This document shows positions 1 to 11,100 of a stretch of 16,424 nt of DNA, piece after piece. This DNA comes from Amoebophrya sp. AT5.2. Lineage: Eukaryota; Sar; Dinophyceae; Syndiniales; Amoebophryaceae. The translations under genes were made by a program, and so were the position numbers. Location: the NCBI GenBank assembly GCA_005223375.1, contig RXOD01005023.1, positions 1 to 16,424 of the forward strand, read 5' to 3'. The notes below the pieces were generated by a model that saw only the letters and a list, made by a program, of their open reading frames with translations, made no database searches and was not told the DNA's origin. How positions within the stretch are numbered: the first letter of the stretch is position 1; each line of letters begins with the position of its first letter.

Positions 1-3000
1 ATCGTCTGCGAGCTGCAGCGCCGAAAGCAAAGTTCGCGCTGAACACATCGTCGTCTGATGTGTCGTCATCGATCAGTACGACCTCGTCGCTGTTTGCGCG
101 CGTCTTCATGCTTCCTGCAGCAGGTGCGCCTGGATCTCCTGACGGCGCCGCAGCACCGGAAGCTGCGACGTCCACATTCGCCGACTGCGCTCCCCGTGCA
201 AGGTTCGACGACGAGGAGGTGGATGCGCCGCCGCTGCAACTCGAGCTGCACCCGGCACCAGTCGCGGAGCGGAACACGGGCGGTACAGCAGAGGGCGCGG
301 AGGAAGACGCATCCGACGTTGTATTTGCAGCAGCGGCAAGGGTCGCAGGCGCTGATCCCGATGACGCAGCACCCAGCGCCCCTTCCTTATGCGCGCTCTT
401 CATGCCGCTGGTGCCACCCAGACGCTGCGTGTTGTCTGGCAGTATTTCGGTGTTCGCGACGCTGTTTTGTGCTTTCAGCGTGCGCTTCTTTTTTGAAGGC
501 GGGGGTCGCGAATCGCTGCAATTCTCGGTCTCGTCTCGCATCCGCCCGGTCTGTTCTTCATCCCGTTCCCGCCCTCCGGCGCCGTCGTGACTTTTCCTTT
601 TATATTTATTGCAGCTGGTACCTTCACCATCACCTCCAGCGGGCGGTACTGGAGAATCCTCTTGACTTGGCTTTCGACTGCGAGCCGCCTCCCTGCGGTC
701 GTCTTCCTCGAGCCGCATGAAGGACGCCATTTTGTCGGCGATGTGACTGTCCGCGCGAAGGACCTCTTTCGGTAGCTGCCGCTTGAAATCCTCCTTGCTG
801 TTCTTTCGAACCACGGACGCGCCTGCTGCTGCGAGCGACTCGCAGCGAGTCTTCGAAGACGGCGCAACGGCTGCCCGATCACCGGCCTGGTCCGCCTCAG
901 TTGCGGGCATCGCATCGCGTGTTTTCGTCTTCCCCTCCTTCCCCGCAGTCGCCGAGGACGCAGCGGTAGAAGTAGTGTTTGTCGATGCTACTTTTCCGCC
1001 CAATTGCAAACCAGACGGCTTGTTTTGGGAATTGACGCGCTTGTTCGGCTCAAGAAGACTCGCGAAACCTCCGAGCGCTGAGATGCCGCCCAGCAAGGTC
1101 GCACTGGATTTAACAGAACCCGCAGCAGACGCTTTCGTCTTCCCATTGGCTTTTTTCACCTTGGCGGCTCCGCCGGAATTTGGTGGCTTCTCGTTTTTCT
1201 TTTTCGCGGCTGTACTACTGCTTGCACCGAACATGCGTATTGCTGCATCCCGTGCTGTAGATGGCTTCGGCAATTGTTCTGCCCCCCCATTTCCAGTACT
1301 GTTTTCCGCACCGCTTTCTCTTCTACTTTCCGCTTTCAAAATATCCATGAGAAGATCGTCTTGAATGATCGGCTTTTTAGTCGGTTGCGCTGGTTGTAGA
1401 GGCTTTGAAAACGACGATGACGCCGCTGCGCCCGAGCTTCCAGTGATCGTAGCGTTTGCAATTGCGTGGTCTCGCGTTTGCTTCTCAAGCTGTTTTGCGA
1501 CCTGCTCTGCGGTGGGCTCAGCATCTACTTGCCCCGCGCCGGGGGTGGCTGCCCCTGCTGCAGCAGAGGCAGACGAAGAGCTCGAAGAGGAGGAAGCTCC
1601 CCCGTACATGCTGACTCCCGCCAGTTTGTTTAGACCGAGCTTCGTGAGAAAAGACACCTTGTGCACTCCGCTCGCCTGTCTGCAAAAGTCGTACACTTCC
1701 TTCGTGCAATCCTGCACTTGCGACTTGTTTCCCTTGCTTCCGCCGCCGGGCGCCTTCAGAAGTTTTTCCCGCAGCATGTAAAGATGGGAGTTCGCTCTCT
1801 CGGTCGCAAATCCGTCGTACCAGAGGAGGTGCTCCCGCTTCAACTGCTTCCCGTTTTCTACTCCACCAGCAGCAACATTCCAAGCCCCTGCCTCGTTTTT
1901 TTCATACAACAGCGGCGCGACGTCCTCAGCCAGTTTTGCCAAGTTGCGAAGTGCGCTTGCGGTGTAGTGCACTACTAGTGACACCGGCGCCGCAGACAAA
2001 AGCCGCGCAGTGGGTTTTCCTCCGGCCCCGTGAAAGGCGTTTACGATTAGAACTTTGCAGCGCGAGTCGTAGGCCCAGCGCCGATGCATGAGATCGCAGT
2101 CGCCCTTCTGCATCGCGGAGTAAAAGTACGCGAGCGTCCATTGATGCTCTTTTTTCGCCGACGTGCCAGCTCCTGCACGACACGAAGTAGAGGACGACCC
2201 CGGTGCCTGTTGCACTGCAACAGCTGAACCCCTAGTTGGCGTCGGTTCCCGGATCAGTTGCGTGGGCGGCATTTGCGGCGAGACTCCCGACAGCTTTTCG
2301 ACGACGGGGGCCGTTTTGTCGTCAACAAACCCGCCCACTGTGGTAAAGTATTTCGCTAGTGCCTGCACCTCCTTGCTGTCGTCCACGATCACGATTGCGC
2401 GCGCCTCGGTCGTGCGTACCTTCGCGAGAAGATCGGCCCTCTTCTTGTCCGCGTTGCTCTGTTGCGCGATCGTTGTCGTGAGCGTGCTCGAGCCGGCAGT
2501 CCCGAAATTGCTCTGCTGCAGGACCACTCTCATCTGAAGCTGCTTCAGCGCGGCGGCGGACGGCAGCAGCTCGAATTCCCTGTAGCCGTTCGCGAGCTGC
2601 AGCTGCGTGGCGACGTCTTGCCTCACCCGCCGCAGGTTCGGCATGTGGTTCAACACCGCGACCACGCGTGTGCCCGCACCGAAGAACTCCTTCACGCGGC
2701 TCGTGCAAAACACATCGTCGCGCGAGCAGAGACTGGACTGTACCAGCGCGTGTGCCTCGTCGACCACCACGTAGCTACCACGACGCTTCGCAACCGCCTG
2801 TCGTAGCGTGTTGATCACCTTGTTCTTGCGCGTGGCGTGCGTCTTCAGGTAGGCGGGATTCACGAACACGACCGAGATCGTGCGCACTTCTGGCTCGGCG
2901 TCGGACACTGCGCTGTCTTCGCTGTTCTGGTCATCTTGCCCGCCGGCGTCAACGTCTCCTGCGTCGGGATGATCACCTGTGGTGCCGGCCCTTGGCCCCC

Positions 3001-3774
3001 CCGCAGCTTCGCGCTCCTCCACCTGCCTCCTGGCCTGATTGTTGCTGATGCATTTCCTCGCACGGGCGACCACTTCTTCCATGCCCTGCGAGAACGCCGG
3101 CTCCCCAGCAGGTTCCTGCTTCTGGTACGTCGTTTTCTTACCCTGCCTCGATCCGGTCGCGCCGCCCTCTTGGAAATTCATTCCGCCTTTCGTCCGCTTT
3201 TTTCCACCTCCACCGCCCGCCTTCGCGTAGTTGCTTCCTTTATTCGCCGCCGCCTCGTCCTCGTTCCCATCATCCCCCGCGCCGACGCCCGCCGCTTGTT
3301 CCTGCTGCTCCCAGGACTCGCGAATTTCGCGCAGCACTGCCTGCGTCTCCGCCGACTCCAGCATCGTCCCCTCGGAGCCCATCAGCAGCCCGTACTTCAC
3401 ACAATCCGTCCGCCGTATCCGTTGCACCTTGGCGCTCCACGGTAGCGACGCCCGGCTGGTAAACACCACGCAGAGCCCGCCGGTGAGAACCACGGGAAAA
3501 AGGTACGCAACCGACTTTCCGAACAAGCCCGAGAGCACGACGTCGTGCTCACCGCGAACGATGCATTCGATTGCGTCGCGCTGCTTCGGCAAGAATGGCC
3601 CACTTGTGGTCGTGCTCGAGGCCCCTGCACCGGAAGAAGAGGAGGAGGAAGATGAACCAGATGCAGTAGTCGCTAACGTCGCGGGGACAAATTGCGGATG
3701 TACCAGGGAAAAAGTTTCATCGATCATCTCCACGTCGCACTCCACGTCTCCGTCATAATCCTGTGCCACCTCAT
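1..3774 (-). CDS. Divergent RecQ-like DEAH helicase, C-terminus outside window
   Basis: The frame is open without a stop from about 3774 to the window edge; from the first Met (codon 3727-3725) that is about 1,242 residues. A RecQ-like superfamily 2 core is visible: motif 0 (FLPKQRDAI, residues 45-53), motif I ending in GKS (66-72), a motif Ia-like stretch (85-101), motif Ib-like VVFVNPAYLK (286-295), motif II VDEAH (322-326), motif IV-like IVIVDD (445-450), motif V-like NAFHGAGGKP (563-572) and motif VI-like VVHYTASA (585-592). Known RecQ enzymes unwind DNA in repair and recombination. Several motifs here are degenerate: motif III reads AVLNHM, and the Arg-rich QxxGRxGR of motif VI is absent. 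About 170 low-complexity residues separate motifs Ia and Ib. DCTKEVYDFCR (673-683) may be a remnant of the RecQ zinc region. A disordered tail follows, with SKKKR (1078-1082) and VVLIDDD (1216-1222). The true start is uncertain: an in-frame TAA lies just upstream of 3774, and CAG at 3777-3775 could be a splice acceptor. Activity is unproven. Confidence 0.8.
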
Positions 3775-3872
3775 CTGCGTAGTGGTATTAACGCGACAAA
3801 CTAACCATTCTTATGAGCATTCGTGATTTTTATTCCCGCTTTTATTTACACTATGCAAAGTACTTAGGTTAC

Positions 3873-4032
3873 CCACCCAGATCCAGACACACAAGCACCC
3901 CACCAGCATCGACCGAGTCTGCAGTACCGAGATAGAGCCATCAAATCCCACAGATATTTCTTCCATACCGAAATGCCTGACGAAGAACCTGGATCTGGGA
4001 TCGGGTGATCTTTTCGGGCACGTTGCCACCAT
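3873..4032 (-). CDS. Possible first coding exon of the helicase gene
   Basis: An ATG at 4032-4030 opens a frame of about 53 codons up to a donor-like G|GTAACC at 3873/3872. An acceptor-like CGCAG ends at 3775. Joining them removes 98 bases, typical of introns in this window, and the phases match (one base plus two), so translation runs into the acidic DEVAQDYDGD segment ahead of the helicase Met. The encoded peptide has no recognisable domain and is rich in hydrophobic residues near its end. Alternatively the helicase starts at the Met at 3727 and this stretch is untranslated. The case rests on splice logic alone. Confidence 0.3.
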
Positions 4033-4853
4033 GCAACGGCGATATTTTGGCGATGGAGTTTATGAACGGGATGCTCCGCCCCCATGGATCTGAAGACATT
4101 TATGATCACGAATAGAACAAAGGACGAGGCACGCAAGGACTGCAAGGATCACGATAGGAGCGCGCTTTCGTTTGGCGCGTAGAATCTACCCCGCGCACAG
4201 ATTTGAAAAGTTTGGAATCATAAACGCAGCACCCAACGATGTACGCGGCGAGTGCATGGCTGACGGCCGCAGTGTTTCCATATGTGATCGGGTTCGTTTG
4301 ACGAGTAATTTCGTTCGAAAAAAGTATCGCTTAATTCTTTCTTCCGAGATGATTGAATGTTGATTTTTTGAGTGCCACGCTTCGAGCGATGCCGAAGCGC
4401 GGGACTCGACGAGAGGAAGCTGCTTCGTGGAGACTAGAAGGTAGGCCAGCGTGAGTAGTGAGGGTCGAGCGGATAAAGAAATGCAATAACGTCCGGCACT
4501 CGAAACAAATGTAGTATCAGTTTTTGATATCAGTATTTCTTTGAAAGAGTCACTGTTAGAAAAAATCGCCTGCGGCCCCACAGAGGTGAGCCCCGCAGAC
4601 GAAAGGTAGACCCAGAGACGTAGGTCGTTGTTAGTTTGAACGCCGAAAAAAATCAATGATGGCTGCGCCGCGGAGCGCGACTACAGCCGGTAGGTAAAGA
4701 AGCCCAAAAGTAGAACCTTCAAAACTGCTTCGATAATCACATGAGAAGTTCAGACATTGTTATAACGCATGTCCCAGTAGTCATAGGTCTTGACATGAGT
4801 GCACCGCATGCATGAAGACCAAAAAAAATGAAACGGCAGGACCAGCGTCGGTC
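4033..4853. other. Gap between orphan gene and helicase gene
   Basis: This 0.8 kb stretch is more AT-rich than its flanks and should hold the 3' end of the large orphan gene and the promoter of the helicase gene. A 156-codon minus-strand frame (4656-4186) exists, but it starts at TTG, has no recognisable domain and lacks the composition of the neighbouring exons. I see no tRNA, clear hairpin or repeat here. Confidence 0.5.
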
Positions 4854-5172
4854 CTACTCAAAAGCCATCCTGCCGGGCATGAGCTTGAGGCTTGTCTTCG
4901 TCACTTTCTTGACACACTCGCAGACCACGTTCTCCTCCTCCTGCAGCCTGATGGCTGCGTGGACTTTCGCGCAGGTCCAGCACCGGGAGATCGGAGGCTT
5001 TTCGTCGCCCGTCGCATAGCGGTACAGCTGCTTGTTGCGCCAGAATCCACAGAAGCAACGCCCCGTGGATTCGTCGATCATGATGTGGGAGCGGGGTCCT
5101 AAGTTTTTCGATTTGTTGCAGGCCTGCACCGTCGCGAGCGCCAGCTTCGGACCTGCAGGCGCAATCCAGTGA
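4854..5172 (-). CDS. Orphan gene last exon, Cys-rich C-terminus
   Basis: This frame carries CFC, CWTC and CEC groups plus isolated Cys residues among basic and hydrophobic sequence, and stops at TAG 4856-4854. Together with CxxC and CxxH just upstream it makes roughly a dozen potential metal ligands in about 150 residues, suggesting one or more zinc modules, although the spacing matches no zinc-finger class I can name with confidence. The frame also stays open upstream to 5336, but there its composition (Arg-rich) is that of a shadow; the real coding frame upstream is the other one. Confidence 0.55.
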
Positions 5173-8100
5173 ACCAGTGATAGCGGCAGTAGCCGACCTT
5201 CTTGCTGCAGAAAAAACACTTGAGGTTCACGATCTTCCAATGATTCTCCGCGTGCAGCTGCACCAGATCGATGGTTTGGTCGTGGTACTTCTCGTAGGAC
5301 ACGCGGAGATGCGGGGCGTGCTTCACGCTCGCGCATTTCTCCCGCATGCCGCTGATGTACTGGGCCGGATTGAAGTTATGCTCGCGCTTGTCCTTGATTT
5401 CCACGCCCACGCCCTCCTCGACGTCGTTGTCGAGCTCCTCCTCCCACTTGCCGCGGTTCGCCGGGCCATTGCGACGCACCTCGCAGTTGTTCGCTTTGAT
5501 CATTTGGCGCGCATAAAATTGCGAGACAAGATGCGAAGTCTAACACAGCGAAAAAAGAAGAAGAGTGCCACCGGTTTATTCGACGTCGGAACCACCCAGT
5601 CACCAATGCTGCCCAACTCGGCAGCGATCTGATTCAGGTTGGCGCTCAGCTGTCCGATCGTAGGCCCTTTGTCCTCCTCGGGCTTCTCTTCTTTCTGCTC
5701 GCGGACGACGTTCAGTTTGACTTTGTTGTTCGCCGCGGCACGGGCATCATTATGGAACTTCTCCAGTTTCGCCTGCACCTTCGCCATGGTGGCTGGCATT
5801 GTCACCACCGCCTTGTTTTCCGCTTTCTTCTTCGCCGTTTCGTCGGCAACGACGTAAACCTGTTTCGCCACCAAGTACCGCGCCGCATCTTCCTGACCCA
5901 TCAGCAGCACGCGCAGGATCTCCGACCATTCGATGACCGTCGTCATTTTCAACTGCTGCATGTGCTGCGCGAGCTGGGTGCAGGCTTCCAGCACCTGGGT
6001 CAGCGATTTTCCGTTGGCTGGATCTTTGTAATCGATAATGTTGTTGTCGATGCGGGGAACCAGCGACTCGAGCCACTTCTCCAGCGGGGACTTCTGTTCT
6101 GCGTCGTCTTCGGCTGCAGCAGGGGTCCCCAGCGGCGCGCCCACGTCGGCGTCCGGGGGAAGCAGTGTTTCTTTTTTCTTGGGCTCCATGATGTCCTTTT
6201 CTTTCACCGGCAGACCGGTTTTCCTGTCGCAGTAGAAGGGCTCCCCCATGCTGTCGCGCAGAATGATGATATTCTCGCGCGGCGCCTTCTTCTGCGGCCC
6301 GATGGTTTCTTTGAAGGAACAGACTTGCTTCGGATTCGGAATCTTCTTTTCCGGCGGGAGCTCGGGTTCAGCCTTCTTGTCATCGTGCTTCGGATACACC
6401 ATCGGAGCCGGGACAGGCCGCGGATTCTTGCTGAAGTGACGGCCAAAACACTCACGGCACAACTGCGCATCGTCTTCCTGGAGAATGAAGTGCGGGTCGA
6501 ACACCGACTGCAAGCGCAGCGGGCACTCCATGACCAACTCTCGGACCGTGTCCGCGATCAGGTTCTTCATGGAGATGTTGTGTCCCGGCGCCCAGGTGTC
6601 CACGACGCCAAACCCTTTCACCATGGCCGCCATCAACGGAGTCTCCACCTGCTCGCTCAAGACTCCCCAGACCGAGATCTTTCCCGCTGCTTCCAAAACG
6701 TAGCCCGTTTCAGCGAGAAGGAAGATGTGCGTGTCCATGTCCGCAGGCTGAATGACGCACTCCTCGACAAAGCGGCCCGCCACGAACAGGCCTCTGAGGA
6801 TGGACTGCTTCGAGTAGGTCTCGCGCGTCGGGATAGGGTGGGTCCAGTTCTGGGGGTTGTCAAACCACTCAAACTTGCCGAAGGTTTGCGCGCGGGTTTC
6901 GTCGCGACACGGCATCAAGCGGTCGGCGACAGCTGAAAAAATTTACACAAGATGAAGAAAAGCTCCCTGGTTTTCTTTGGATCAATGTGATACCCTACGC
7001 CCAAAATCTAAAAAGTAAGGAGGTGGCGCCGGCACAAGAAATTGAGATATTGAGACTGTGCGCCACTTAATTCGAATTGCAGCAGTGCCATAGCCCACGG
7101 AATGAAACAAGTGCCGCTTTTGTTGATATTTCCGGGAACCGGCAGCCCCTGTGCCGGCGGGATGTAGTTTTTCGCGCGCTGCTCGTACAACTGCTTGTAC
7201 AGGTCGTCCGGCATCTTTCCACCGCGTTGCAACTCGAGGCAATCCTGGTCCACCTCGCCTCTCTCCTTGAGCATGAACATGTTCACCACCCGCAGCGGAA
7301 CGGAAACGTCGACGATTTGCCAGGCCCGGCGCGTGTCCTCTCTGCGCGTGACCAAGATACACGGCTCGCGGGCCAGGGACTTCATGTGGAAAACCCCAGC
7401 AATGAAGCTGATGCTGAGCCTGCCGCGCATCCACTCTTTCTTCGCCTCCTGGCCGGTGTTACACAGGAAGTGGGCCTGCTCCTGGCAAAGAAACTCGGCG
7501 CTGAGAACGGTCGGCAGCGATTGAGTGTCAAACTTGTGCTGCATGATGCGCTCGATATCCTTCTTGGTGAGGTCGTGGTCGTATTTGTTAGTGTGGTGGA
7601 TCTCCTTGAATTTCTTGCGGTAGTGGGACAAGTCGTACGGCTTCGCGCCGTCCTTGGGGCAGATGTCGTCGATGGCCTCGCGGCGCGCGACGTCGTAGTC
7701 GCGGCGCTCTTTTTCCTGCTTCGCGTACTCGTCACACCAAACGGAAAACTTCTGCGGGTCGATGAAGCCGGTGGTCACGGTTTCGAACGGCTCCGGGTGG
7801 TTGAACATGAGCTCTAGCACCTCGTCGAAGGAATCAAATCCTAAGGATTCGAGCGTCATGCGGCCGTCCAAGACGCTGTACGAATTCTTCACTCCCTTGT
7901 CCACTGCATACTCGGCCGAATCGTGGGCAGCGGGGGAGAGGAAAGGAATGAAGTTCGGAACCACTTGCTCGCACAGATACCACGGCGCATTCTGTGAGTG
8001 TTTGGCTGGTAGTCTTGAAGAAGTAGAAGCTGCGCACGTGCTTGGTAACACCCTGCGACGTTGTGCACTAAACTGCGGCTAGTATTAACTTTTGGATGAC

Positions 8101-11100
8101 GCATCAGCAAGAGTACTTAGAAAAACGAACTCACTACCCCCACGACCAACCCTGTCGCAGACGCCTTCTGCACGGCCTTCGTCATCTGCCCGCCCTGCGC
8201 CTCGATCGGTCTCGTCGACACCGGCAGCGCGTCATTCCAAACCTCCATCAGCTGCCGCGCTTCGGTGAATTTCTTCAACGCCAGCAACCTGTCAAACTCC
8301 CGCACTAGGTTACAGCTGTAGAGCCCCATCAGGTAGTGTTTCACGACCTCAGACTGCGGCGACCCCGAGTGCACGACTTTTCGAATGCACTGATTGATTG
8401 AGCCTTCCCACGCGCCCGGGTCCTTGACTTTGATCATCTCGAGGTCAGTGAAGCGCCACGTCTTCGGAACGTTGGGTTCCTCCCCGAAGCGCTCCGGACG
8501 CGGCACGCTGCACACCAGCAACCCAGTATTCAGATCGTACTCGTCGATCCTTCCGGTGGTTCGGGGGAGAAGGTAGTTGTCCAGAATCGGCTGCGCCCGG
8601 ATCTCGGTGCTGTAAAAGTACGGACCTTGGAGGCAGTGCGCGTGACCAAGAGTCGGGTCCGCCACGAAGTCGCCCACGTTGTCGAAGACCTCTTTCAGGG
8701 TCGATTTCAACGACGCCGCCGGAATGGGCACCTCCTTCATATTTTCCAGCATGAGTTCCGTGGAGTCGGTGATGCCGTACATGAGGACGCGCTGCCATTT
8801 CGCCACTTTGCTGCGGTGCGTGCGCAGATTCCGCCGGATCGTCTGTAAGTGAGACATCATTCTCATTCATGAGGCGGAGAAGTATAACAAAAAGGACGAC
8901 AAAAAAGGTAGGGAAAAGCTGGCGACATGAGAACAGGTCGGAATCTCGATGTAAAATCTTACTAAGCAACGTAGCCAGATAAGCCGAGTCACCTCGGTGA
9001 AAGCGTCGCCGTACACGCTCGCGAGCCACTGGTTGTCAACTAGGTTGCACACTTCCTCCATAGACTTGTCCACGGCAGTGTTGAAATGCTTGGCGTTGTC
9101 GGCCATCATCAGCGGGTACTGGGCATACTGCATCGAGTGCGACTTCAGATTGCAAAAGACCGCCACGATTCCCACGGAGTGGTACAAAACCCCGGCCCGC
9201 AGCGCCCGCTCCATGATGCAGATGCGAGCCTGAGCGTGAGGGTTGATCAACATTAAGTACTGGCAGACGATGAAGTTGAAGGCGTCCTCTTTCTTGTTGT
9301 TTTCGTTCTGCTTCTTCTTATTGCCGAGCGCGGAATCTGCCTGCGGAAGATGAGAGGCCGCGCGCTGGTCGTGACTGACTCCGCCCCCAAACGCCCAGCC
9401 ATCGACACCGAAGTCACCTCCGAGGGCGCGTTTCTTTTCCGGAGAATCCGCGCCGAGCTTGTCGTCGTTGTTTTTTGGTCCGCCCATCTGCTCCAGGAAC
9501 GCGTCGTCGGGGTCGTCGTCGTCGTTCTCAGGGTCGTACTCCGCCGCGAACTCATGATCCTCCAAGTCTCCATCCAGCTTCAGGACTTGGAGACCTTTGT
9601 CGGGGAGAAAAAGACTGCTGCGCGCCGTGAAACTTGCCTCGTTTAGTATGGACAGGTGACTTCCTATGTAGTTATTTGTTGTAGAGACTGAAAAGCGAGT
9701 TGATCTCGAAGGTAGCAACTGAAAACCAACGCAAGCCAAGCAGTACGATTCTGCTCGTCCTCCATCTTTTTTCCTATGCTCATCTCTTGCTTCATGATTT
9801 TCACGTCTTCTGGTTTCACGCCCAGGAGGACCCAGTCTGCGTTTTCCGGGTCAGCTTGCAAGACCAGCCGCAGCGCAGGTTCCAGCACGGCCGGGCTTTC
9901 TTTGCGTACCAGGATGCGGAATGCGATCGTCAGCACCGGCCAAGCTGTTTTGTAAAACTTCGCCCCGAAGCTGAACTTCGCGCGCCGTTTCTTCGTTGAA
10001 AACTTGCCCGCGAGGCTGAGCATGCGTCTGATGTAATCCCTGAACACCTGGCAAAAATGGGGCTCCTCGACTGTGGCCCCAAGCTCTGCTTCCAGGGTTG
10101 CTCTTTCGTCTCCCGCTACGTCCCGCAGCATGTCGTCTGGAAGCTTCAGGAGCTCCTGCAACCCCTCCCCGATTTTCATGCGCTGCGCGCCCTTCGCGAC
10201 CTTGCCGAAGCCCAGACTCATCTCGAAGCCAGCCGGAGCCACGGCCATCGCGACCCTCAACTGGTCGTTGCTCTCGCGATGGGGAGGATCGAACTGGATG
10301 TGGATTTTCTCCCCCTGCGCGAGCTTGTCGGTCAGAAGTTTCGACTGCGCTCCGCCTTGGTCGCACGCCGCGAAAACGGGCAACTCCTTGAACAGCTTCT
10401 TCGTGGTGCAAAAATACTCGATCTTCTTAAACAGTCCTGCCTGCGCGAAGGTGGAGCTCAGCTCCGCCTTCAGCTCGTTGTCGCGCTTGATCAGGTTGTC
10501 CTTTTGGATGATGTTCCAGATGTCGACGTGGCAAACTTTGTTCAGGAAGATGATCGGGAGCGGATAAAGGCACCAAACTCCGCCGAGCCAATCGGTGTGG
10601 AGCCGTGTGCTCAGCACTTCCGCCCCGCCTTGCTGCACGCCGTCCGTCATCAGGCCGATAGGCTTGTCGAACATGAGGTGCGGGATCACATTGCCTGAGG
10701 CGCATTTGAGCTTCAGCGCCAACGTCGTCATGAGATGCGCCCACGCCAGCAAGCCCCTGCTTTCGGTCATCTGCTGGTGGGAACAATGAGGCTGCGCCAT
10801 CTTCTTGAGATGGTCCTTGAGAGTGAGCTTCGGCCGCCCCTGCGGAAGAGTCGCCGCGTCCACAGCCAGTTGGCGCGCGAGGGGTTCGCGGGTGAAACCT
10901 GGGATGCGTTTTGGTATCATGGGCGCAATCTTGGGGGCGCAGCTTCGGCATGAGTTTTTATTGTGCGAAACTACGGCGCTATCATGCTGGTTTTTTCCTA
11001 CATGCAGTTCCTTGTTTGGTTGTGCGCCGTCATCGAATTTGAGATCCGACGGCACAATCGCGAAGCCGCCGGCCCAGCTTCACACCACGCGGGAGTTACG

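Noticed and set aside
58..720. Plus-strand frames at the left edge (up to 220 codons)
   Set aside because: They overlap the helicase tail, whose minus-strand frame is open for over 3.7 kb. The plus-strand products are Arg/Ser/Cys-rich shadows.
726..740. CCATTTTG resembling part of a dinoflagellate spliced leader
   Set aside because: It sits inside the helicase coding frame and matches only a few bases of the leader, so it is chance.
4186..4656. 156-codon minus-strand frame between genes
   Set aside because: It starts with TTG, has no recognisable domain, lies in AT-richer sequence, and I found no convincing splice link to the helicase gene.
5752..6936. 394-codon plus-strand open frame
   Set aside because: It lies fully antisense to orphan exon 7 and is rich in Arg, His, Leu and Val, as expected for the shadow of a GC-rich coding exon. 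The minus-strand reading has balanced composition and spliced neighbours in phase.
7077..7817. 246-codon plus-strand open frame
   Set aside because: Antisense shadow of orphan exon 6, with no domain and Val/Leu/Arg-biased composition.
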